Origin: Pseudobutyrivibrio sp.
GTDB lineage: Bacteria > Bacillota_A > Clostridia > Lachnospirales > Lachnospiraceae
Length of the DNA: 5,567 nt
Assembly: GCA_024691465.1 (NCBI GenBank)
Contig: JAILNO010000198.1
Coordinates: 1-5,567, forward strand
Direction: 5' to 3'
Positions 1-4,675 of the stretch are shown piece after piece; the stretch's first letter is position 1; every line of letters starts with the position of its first letter. Below the pieces are notes generated by a model that had not been told where the DNA came from, ran no database searches, and saw nothing but the letters and a program-made list of their open reading frames with translations. The position numbers and the translations under genes were made by a program.

Positions 1-529
1 AAATAGTGGCTCTAAGGATGCTTTCAACACTGTGCTTAAGATTTTCTATGATACTATCGATAAGAAATCAAGCGATATAAAGGCATATTACGAAGCCGCG
101 GATTGGAAGAATTTTACCATACTGGTGCATGGACTTAAGAGCGCAGCCAGACTAATAGGTGCTGTGGAATTAGGCAATGATGCAGAGCGTATGGAAGCGG
201 CGGGCAAAGCCGAGGATACAGGATACATAGAAGGTAATTATGCTAGACTCATGGAGTCCTATCTGGCTTATAAGGACTACTTATCCAGTGAGTTACAAAA
301 GGAAGAAGAAAAGGATAAACCACTTGCAGATATGGAGCTAATGTCAGCTATGTATGATACCCTTCGGATAGGTGCAGAGGAAATGAATTGCTCCATGATA
401 GAGGATGCTTTTGCTGAACTGGAAGATTATGAAATTCCAGATACTGAGAGGGATAAGTACATGACTTTAAAAGAAAGATTTGAGGCCTTTGACTATGATG
501 GAATGTCAGCCTTACTTAACGGGAGGTAG
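1..529 (+). CDS. Hpt-domain protein, C-terminal part of a hybrid histidine kinase or phosphorelay protein (5' partial)
   Basis: The reading frame is open from base 2 to the TAG at 527-529, giving 175 visible residues; the true start lies upstream of the window. A GTG at 32 could be read as a start, but the in-frame residues before it (NSGSKDAFNT) look like the first helix of an Hpt domain, so the frame should be treated as truncated by the window edge. The Hpt domain fills roughly visible residues 3-100. Its phospho-accepting histidine is in the motif VHGLKSAARLIGA, codon 128-130, with the usual H-x-x-K-S pattern. A Lys/Glu-rich linker follows, then an acidic helical tail of about 70 residues ending LLNGR. 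Hpt domains relay phosphate between a hybrid kinase receiver and a downstream response regulator in the cytoplasm. The next gene starts 5 bases later and encodes a receiver protein, its likely partner. I infer that the missing part carries kinase and receiver domains. Confidence 0.85.
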   Translation, partial: NSGSKDAFNTVLKIFYDTIDKKSSDIKAYYEAADWKNFTILVHGLKSAARLIGAVELGNDAERMEAAGKAEDTGYIEGNYARLMESYLAYKDYLSSELQKEEEKDKPLADMELMSAMYDTLRIGAEEMNCSMIEDAFAELEDYEIPDTERDKYMTLKERFEAFDYDGMSALLNGR

Positions 530-534
530 ATGCT

Positions 535-1287
535 ATGGCAGGAAAGCGAATAGTGGTAGTTGCTTATCACTTCAGCGTCGTAATGAAGAGTATAGAGAAT
601 AAGCTTCTCAAGATGGGATTCTTGGTGGATACTGTCGAGAAGCCTCATGAGACACCTCTGTATTTTGAGGATGTGGCCCTTTATATACTGCATCTATCAG
701 CGGACGTGCTAACAGATACTCTGAAGCTGCAGCGACTGATTGATACCTGTCAGCAGGTCAGTGAGGCAGGCAAGAATATAATAGCCGTAGGAGAGAAGAA
801 GTTTCAGGAGGAGACTCTTGCAGCAGTACCTATACTCCGCAACTATACCTGGATTAATCGTCCTATTGATATGGATACCTTCCCTGCAATAGTGGAGGAA
901 GCGGTCAATAAGGGCAGTATTATCAAGGGACGCAGGCACATACTGATAGTGGATGATGACCCATCCTACTCTAAGATGGTTCGTGAGTGGATCAAGACTG
1001 ATTATGATGTGGATGTGGTGGCGGCAGGAATGCAGGCCATAACCTTCCTTATGAAGAATCAAGTCGATATCATACTTCTAGATTACGAAATGCCTATTGT
1101 GGATGGACCTCAGGTACTACAGATGCTTAGATCGGAGCCAGCTACTGAGAATATCCCGGTAATATTCCTCACTGGAGTCAGCACCAGGGAGGAGGTGTCG
1201 AGAGTCATGTCACTTAAGCCAGCAGGATATGTACTTAAGACTACCACCAGGGAGGATCTTTTGAAGTACTTATCCAATATTTCCTAA
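535..1287 (+). CDS. Response regulator with degenerate N-terminal receiver-like domain and intact C-terminal receiver, no output domain
   Basis: This 250-residue cytoplasmic protein starts at an ATG preceded by GGGAGG (521-526, 8-base spacing), which lies inside the end of the Hpt gene, so the two genes are probably one operon. Residues about 135-250 form a full receiver: acidic residues D140-D142 (ILIVDDDPS), phospho-acceptor D183 (IILLDYEMP), T213 (VIFLTGV) and K235 (GYVLKTTT). The usual proline after the lysine is replaced by threonine. Residues about 5-125 have the alternating hydrophobic strand and helix pattern of a receiver (RIVVVAY, VALYILHL, NIIAVG, INRPID). They lack the acidic pair and the phospho-acceptor aspartate, so this half looks like a pseudo-receiver. 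No DNA-binding, GGDEF or HD-GYP output domain is present. It probably takes phosphate from the Hpt protein and acts through protein contacts; that role is inferred. Its TAA at 1285-1287 is followed by a terminator hairpin. Confidence 0.88.
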   Translation: MAGKRIVVVAYHFSVVMKSIENKLLKMGFLVDTVEKPHETPLYFEDVALYILHLSADVLTDTLKLQRLIDTCQQVSEAGKNIIAVGEKKFQEETLAAVPILRNYTWINRPIDMDTFPAIVEEAVNKGSIIKGRRHILIVDDDPSYSKMVREWIKTDYDVDVVAAGMQAITFLMKNQVDIILLDYEMPIVDGPQVLQMLRSEPATENIPVIFLTGVSTREEVSRVMSLKPAGYVLKTTTREDLLKYLSNIS

Positions 1288-1332
1288 AGAAAGAGCTAAG
1301 GCCTATTTAACAGGTCTTAGCTCTAATTTATT
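1287..1332. terminator. Bidirectional intrinsic terminator between convergent genes
   Basis: Arms AGAGCTAAGGCCT (1292-1304) and AGGTCTTAGCTCT (1312-1324) form a 13-bp stem with one G-T wobble and a 7-base loop. On the + strand it is followed by AATTTATT, a weak T tract, and ends the Hpt/response-regulator operon. On the - strand it is followed by TTCTTT and ends the hisJ-type gene. The right arm, the loop and the stop codon all lie inside the 3' end of the hisJ coding sequence, so one hairpin serves both genes. Confidence 0.85.
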
Positions 1333-2076
1333 GTCTCCATATGTAATATGGTGTTTATTAAGAAAATCTACGAATCCCTCGGCAGCCTCAGGCTGAATTA
1401 CATCCACTGGATTGTGGGCGTCACAACCGATTATGAAGGAAGCACCCATGGATGATGCCAGTGAAAAGAAACGATCGCAAGGATAATTCCTGCCAGTCCT
1501 GAAGCCTAGCATATTAACCTCCAGTGGAATGTTCATATCTATAGCAGTCTGGATTACAGGGCGCATATGCATCTGGAATATATCATCGGGGCCTGAGTAA
1601 TTAATCAGATCAGGGTGGGCCAAGTATGAGAATAGTCCAGTCTGCATGCCCTCCACAGTAAGCTTGGCATAATCGATTAGATCCTGCTCCTCATCGGTGA
1701 GGTGCCCTGCATAGAAGCCCTCTATCTCATCAGGAATAAAGTGCTGTCCCTGAATAATATAATCTAGTGGGAACTGAGTAATAGTCTTAATAAGCTTATC
1801 AAAATACTTAGGAAAATATTCAGTCTCATATCCAATTAAAATCTGAATTTGATTCTTATACTCGTCTCTAAGCTTAACAAGAGTGTCAGTATAGTTCTCT
1901 ATCTCCTCCATACCCATCCTAATGTGAGACTTGAAGTCAGCTGGATAAGGTTGAGGTACATGGTCAGAGAAACCTAGAATCTTAAATCCATTTTTAATTG
2001 CACTTTCAATATATTCTCTCTCTGTACCCGATGCGTGATTGCAGCGTACAGTGTGTGTATGATAATTAGCTATCAT
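1303..2076 (-). CDS. hisJ: PHP-family histidinol-phosphatase, HisJ type
   Basis: This gene encodes 257 residues, close to the usual 260-275 of HisJ enzymes, which hydrolyse L-histidinol phosphate to L-histidinol and phosphate in histidine synthesis (cytoplasmic, metal-dependent). The PHP metal-ligand motifs are all present in order: H6 and H8 (NYHTHT), H14, D38-H39 (GFSDHVP), E84/E86 (GYETEYF), H112 (GQHF), H154 (LAHPD), D219 and H221 (GCDAH). The frame is open upstream to a GTG at 2109, giving 11 extra residues. The ATG at 2074-2076 is preferred because GGAGGT sits 6 bases before it, the HTH motif then lies at the normal distance from the N-terminus, and the GTG would overlap the likely promoter. 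No other his genes are visible, so it stands alone and converges on the response regulator. A different PHP phosphoesterase substrate is possible, but the overall layout and length favour histidinol-phosphatase. Confidence 0.85.
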   Translation of the reverse strand: MIANYHTHTVRCNHASGTEREYIESAIKNGFKILGFSDHVPQPYPADFKSHIRMGMEEIENYTDTLVKLRDEYKNQIQILIGYETEYFPKYFDKLIKTITQFPLDYIIQGQHFIPDEIEGFYAGHLTDEEQDLIDYAKLTVEGMQTGLFSYLAHPDLINYSGPDDIFQMHMRPVIQTAIDMNIPLEVNMLGFRTGRNYPCDRFFSLASSMGASFIIGCDAHNPVDVIQPEAAEGFVDFLNKHHITYGDNKLELRPVK

Positions 2077-2082
2077 GATATT

Positions 2083-2088
2083 ACCTCC
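2083..2088 (-). promoter_or_regulatory. Ribosome binding site that fixes the hisJ start
   Basis: The - strand reads GGAGGT, followed by 6 bases (AATATC) and then ATG at 2076. This is a near-ideal Shine-Dalgarno match and spacing, and it supports the shorter start over the upstream GTG at 2109. Confidence 0.85.
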
Positions 2089-2099
2089 GACAGTACTAC

Positions 2100-2108
2100 A
2101 TAATAGCA
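2100..2108 (-). promoter_or_regulatory. Candidate extended -10 promoter of hisJ
   Basis: Read on the - strand, this is TGCTATTAT: a 5/6 match to TATAAT with the extended TGn element in the right place. The best -35 at 17 bases (TACAGA) is poor, as is common with extended -10 promoters. Transcription would begin near 2093, giving a leader of about 17 bases that just includes the ribosome binding site. The call rests on motif matching alone. Confidence 0.45.
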
Positions 2109-2150
2109 CATTCCAACAAGAATCTGTAGGTTTATGGCAAGAGATTGGTA

Positions 2151-2174
2151 CTTTAGTAATTGAGTAGACTAAAG
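2151..2174. repeat. Inverted repeat in the divergent intergenic region
   Basis: Perfect 7-bp arms CTTTAGT (2151-2157) and ACTAAAG (2168-2174) are separated by 10 bases. The dyad lies between the two divergent promoters, upstream of both, where an activator or repressor could bind. It is not followed by a T run in either direction, so it does not look like a terminator. In an AT-rich region a 7-bp dyad could also arise by chance. Confidence 0.4.
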
Positions 2175-2239
2175 AATAATTTGTTAATAGACGGATGAGG
2201 GGTGAATATCACAGAATTGCTCGAATATTTAATTTACGA

Positions 2240-2268
2240 TTTAATTAACGGTAAAAATACTGTATAAT
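2240..2268 (+). promoter_or_regulatory. Promoter of the amino acid permease gene
   Basis: A perfect -10 box TATAAT lies at 2263-2268. The best -35 at 17-base spacing is TTTAAT (2240-2245), a weak match to TTGACA. The upstream DNA is very AT-rich, which could help polymerase binding. The predicted start is near 2275, giving a leader of about 45 bases. The weak -35 suggests that an activator or modest basal strength is possible. Confidence 0.65.
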
Positions 2269-2276
2269 ATACGTAA

Positions 2277-2291
2277 TTTTGCTACGCAAAA
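2277..2291. promoter_or_regulatory. Dyad at the permease transcription start, candidate operator or 5' RNA stem
   Basis: TTTTGC and GCAAAA form perfect 6-bp arms around the central bases TAC. The element covers about +3 to +17 relative to the predicted start, a classic place for a repressor to block transcription. In RNA it would form a short hairpin at the 5' end of the message that might only protect it. No regulator family can be named from the sequence. Confidence 0.45.
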
Positions 2292-2319
2292 CTGATACGA
2301 AATAAGGGAGGAATAATTA

Positions 2320-3738
2320 ATGGATTCAAAACGTATCAAGTGGTCCACACTAGCATTTATGGCATTCTCCACAGTATGGGGCTTTGGTAATGTCTTAAAT
2401 GGATTTATCTACTTCAATGGTATTCAGGTAATCTTCAGCTGGATACTTATGTTTGCGCTTTACTTCGTACCATATGCACTTATGGTAGGTGAGCTTGGTT
2501 CTGCATTTAAGACTTCAGGCGGTGGAGTAAGCTCATGGATTCTTAGCACTACTGGACCTAAGGTTGCATATTATGCAGGATGGACATACTTCGCATGTCA
2601 CATCACATACATTGCATCTAAGTCATCAGGTGGTCTTAAGGCGCTTAGCTGGGCAGTCTTCAGAAATGGTGAGACTTATGATAGTTTCCCAACACTTGCT
2701 GTACAGCTGGTATCTTTCGCTATTCTTATCGTGTTCTGCTATATAGCTTCCCGCGGTCTCAACCCACTTAAGAAGCTTGCAACACTTGCTGGTACATCTA
2801 TGTTTGTAATGTCTATTCTCTACATCCTTATGATGTTCGCAGCACCTGCCATCAATCCTGATGGTGGATTCGTAACTATGGAATTTACTAAGCAGAGTTT
2901 AATTCCTAACTTTAACCTTAAGTACTTCACATCACTTTCTATTCTTGTATTTGCAGTAGGTGGATGTGAGAAGATTTCTCCATATGTTAACAAGGTAGAG
3001 AACCCTAGCAAGGGCTTCCCTAAGGCTATGATTTCACTTGCCATTATGGTTATGGTATGTGCAATCCTTGGAACTATCGCTATGGGTATGATGTTCGACC
3101 CTTCAGTTATTAACTCATCTGAAGATGCATTTAACTCATACAATTCAAACGGTGCTTACTGGGCATTCCAGAAGCTTGGCAATTACTATCATGTAGGTAA
3201 TGCAATCATGATTATCTACGCTATCTGCAACGCAGTTGGTCAGTTGTCTACACTTGTAATTAGTATTGATGCACCACTTCGTATGCTTCTTGACAATGAG
3301 GATGCTCGCGAGTTCATCCCTTCTAAACTTCTCAAGAAAAATGACGCAGGTGCCTACATTAACGGTATCAAGATGGTAGCTATCCTTTCAGGTGCAATCA
3401 TTCTTATCCAGTCATTCGTACCAGGTGCTGCAGCAGTTCTTAAGCAGCTTACTAAGCTTAATTCTGTATGTATGCCACTTCGTTACTTATGGGTATTCTT
3501 TGCATATATTATGCTTAGAAAGGCTAATGACAGATTCAACCCTGAGTACAAGTTCGTCAAGAATCAGGTTATTGCTATCTTCTTCGGTTGCTGGTGTTTT
3601 GTTGTAACTGCAGCTAGCTGTATTCTTGGAATGTATGACAAGGATCCATTTACATTTGCACTTAATGTAATCACTCCTATTGTACTTACAGCTCTTGGTG
3701 TAATCTTACCTATGATTGCCAAGAGAGAGCATAATTAG
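2320..3738 (+). CDS. APC-superfamily amino acid permease, YjeM-like
   Basis: This 472-residue inner-membrane protein has about 12 hydrophobic helices, near residues 8-32, 36-57, 81-103, 124-143, 152-175, 201-218, 235-258, 290-315, 346-367, 376-399, 413-437 and 444-465. The first helix carries the glycine-rich break GFGN (21-24) expected at the substrate site of the APC fold. The helix 2-3 segment contains ALMVGELGSAFKTSGGGVSS. Helix 6 and the following loop show GGCEKISPYVNKVENPSKGF, with the conserved E-NP-K-P pattern of the family. These stretches resemble what I recall of YjeM and the GadC-type transporters, so an amino acid or amine is the likely substrate; which one cannot be read from the sequence. 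The ATG at 2320 has AAGGGAGG 8 bases upstream. The gene stands alone, with its own promoter and a strong terminator. Codon use is strongly biased (CTT, GGT, GCA, few ATA), suggesting good expression. Confidence 0.88.
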   Translation: MDSKRIKWSTLAFMAFSTVWGFGNVLNGFIYFNGIQVIFSWILMFALYFVPYALMVGELGSAFKTSGGGVSSWILSTTGPKVAYYAGWTYFACHITYIASKSSGGLKALSWAVFRNGETYDSFPTLAVQLVSFAILIVFCYIASRGLNPLKKLATLAGTSMFVMSILYILMMFAAPAINPDGGFVTMEFTKQSLIPNFNLKYFTSLSILVFAVGGCEKISPYVNKVENPSKGFPKAMISLAIMVMVCAILGTIAMGMMFDPSVINSSEDAFNSYNSNGAYWAFQKLGNYYHVGNAIMIIYAICNAVGQLSTLVISIDAPLRMLLDNEDAREFIPSKLLKKNDAGAYINGIKMVAILSGAIILIQSFVPGAAAVLKQLTKLNSVCMPLRYLWVFFAYIMLRKANDRFNPEYKFVKNQVIAIFFGCWCFVVTAASCILGMYDKDPFTFALNVITPIVLTALGVILPMIAKREHN

Positions 3739-3761
3739 TAATTTTTGACTTGTTAAATAAT

Positions 3762-3797
3762 GGCTACTGAGAATGTTTCTCAGTAGCCTATTTGTTT
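3762..3797 (+). terminator. Intrinsic terminator of the permease gene
   Basis: Arms GGCTACTGAGAA (3762-3773) and TTCTCAGTAGCC (3777-3788) form a perfect 12-bp stem with a 3-base loop. The T-rich tract TATTTGTTT follows. It lies 23 bases after the TAG stop at 3736-3738 and separates the permease from the suf operon. Confidence 0.93.
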
Positions 3798-3811
3798 AGA
3801 AATAAATACTT

Positions 3812-3840
3812 TTAAAAACATAAATTCGTGTTAAGATAAT
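3812..3840 (+). promoter_or_regulatory. Candidate promoter of the sufC operon
   Basis: A -10 box GATAAT (3835-3840, 5/6) lies 17 bases after TTAAAA (3812-3817, 4/6 to TTGACA). Transcription would start near 3847, giving a leader of about 88 bases that includes the dyad at 3884-3899. Alternatives such as TTGTGC (3856) or TTGAAT (3864) have no good -10 at correct spacing. TATAGA at 3915 is too close to the start codon to leave room for a ribosome binding site. Confidence 0.5.
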
Positions 3841-3883
3841 AAAGCAAATTAAATTTTGTGCAATTGAATTAGTCATTCCTAAC

Positions 3884-3899
3884 TGCCACTGGCATGGCA
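3884..3899. promoter_or_regulatory. TGCCA/TGGCA dyad in the sufC leader, candidate operator
   Basis: TGCCA-C-TGGCA (3884-3894) is an 11-base palindrome with a single central base. It is followed at once by another TGGCA (3895-3899), so one left half can pair with either right half. The GC-rich element stands out in an otherwise AT-rich leader. It could be a regulator site for the suf operon or a small RNA hairpin before the ribosome binding site. It does not match an IscR or Fur site that I know. Confidence 0.4.
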
Positions 3900-3934
3900 A
3901 TAGGATTTGTGTTTTATAGAATAGGAGTATAGGT

Positions 3935-4675
3935 ATGTTAGAGATCAAGAACCTTACCTACAGGGTTGATGATGAGAATGATGCCACTAAGGAAATCATT
4001 GATAATCTCAATCTTACTGTAGAAGATGGTAAATTCATCGTTATCACTGGCCCTAACGGTGGTGGTAAATCTACATTGGCCAAGCTCATCATGGGAGTCA
4101 ATGAGCTTACATCTGGTCAGATTATTTTTGACGGAGAGGATATCTCCAGCTTGAATATCACAGAGCGAGCTAAGAAAGGTATTAGCTTCGCATTTCAGGC
4201 CCCAGTACATTTCAAGGGTATCCGTGTAATCGACTTGCTTAGACTTGCAGCAGGAGAGCATATTTCTATAGCTGCAGCTTGTGAGTATCTTTCTAAGGTA
4301 GGCCTATGTGCTAAGGATTATGTGGAACGCGAGGTCAACGGTTCACTTTCAGGTGGTGAGCTTAAGCGTATTGAGATTGCCACGGTGCTTGCACGTGGTA
4401 CCAAGCTTTCAATTTTCGATGAGCCAGAGGCTGGTATCGATCTATGGAGCTTCCAGAACCTTATCAAGGTATTTGAGAATATGCGCAAGACTATCAATGG
4501 TACAATCATCGTTATTTCTCACCAGGAGCGTATCCTTAACATTGCTGACGAGATAGTAGTTATCGAGAATGGCAAGGTTAAGAAGCAGGGACCTAAGGAC
4601 GAGATCCTTCCAGAGCTTCTTGGTACATCCGCAGCAGCTAATATCGCCTGCGAGAAGTTAGGAGGTGAGGACTAA
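3935..4675 (+). CDS. sufC: SufC, ATPase of the SUF iron-sulfur cluster assembly system
   Basis: This 246-residue cytoplasmic ABC ATPase works with SufB/SufD-type scaffold proteins to build Fe-S clusters, using ATP-driven dimerisation to reshape the scaffold. Visible motifs are Walker A GPNGGGKST (39-47), Q-loop Q88 (FAFQAP), ABC signature LSGGELKR (138-145), Walker B LSIFDEPEAGID with D162 and E163, and H-loop H196 (VISHQE). The signature followed by ELKR, the EPEAGID switch segment and the absence of any transporter permease separate SufC from ordinary importer ATPases. The length matches the usual 245-260. The start ATG has AGGAG (3923-3927) 7 bases upstream. The gene overlaps the next one through TAATG, so the two are translationally coupled. 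In minimal systems of anaerobes the same protein is also called SmsC. Confidence 0.95.
   Translation: MLEIKNLTYRVDDENDATKEIIDNLNLTVEDGKFIVITGPNGGGKSTLAKLIMGVNELTSGQIIFDGEDISSLNITERAKKGISFAFQAPVHFKGIRVIDLLRLAAGEHISIAAACEYLSKVGLCAKDYVEREVNGSLSGGELKRIEIATVLARGTKLSIFDEPEAGIDLWSFQNLIKVFENMRKTINGTIIVISHQERILNIADEIVVIENGKVKKQGPKDEILPELLGTSAAANIACEKLGGED
4661..4668 (+). promoter_or_regulatory. Ribosome binding site inside sufC for the scaffold gene
   Basis: GGAGGTGA, preceded by an A, is an almost complete match to the 16S rRNA tail. It ends 6 bases before the ATG at 4675 and is embedded in the last sufC codons (GGED). Together with the TAATG overlap it supports tight coupling and strong translation of the downstream scaffold protein. 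Confidence 0.85.

Noticed and set aside
32..529. Treating GTG 32 as the start of a complete small Hpt protein
   Set aside because: The frame is open to the window edge, there is no ribosome binding site before 32, and the preceding residues look like part of the Hpt domain.
493..1062. Minus-strand open frames at 493-693 and 709-1062
   Set aside because: They lie opposite a well-supported response regulator gene, have no recognisable domain and no ribosome binding site, so they are frame shadows.
2074..2109. Longer hisJ start at GTG 2109
   Set aside because: It has no ribosome binding site, would overlap the likely promoter, and adds residues before the conserved HTH motif that the family does not have.
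2181..2209. Possible promoter TTGTTA with GAATAT at 17 bases
   Set aside because: The -10 matches only 3 of 6 positions, and a perfect TATAAT exists closer to the gene.
2217..2245. Second possible permease promoter TTGCTC-17-TTTAAT
   Set aside because: The -35 is weak and the -10 is not perfect. It overlaps the -35 region of the better promoter, so it is at most a secondary start.
2202..2267. Small frame from GTG 2202 (MNITELLEYLIYDLINGKNTV) in the intergenic region
   Set aside because: It is only 21 codons, has no spacing between GAGGG and the start, and ends inside the TATAAT box of the permease promoter. Chance in AT-rich DNA explains it better.
2097..2319. Riboswitch or T-box upstream of the permease
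   Set aside because: The predicted leader is only about 45 bases, with a single small stem. There is no specifier loop, T-box sequence or terminator/antiterminator pair.
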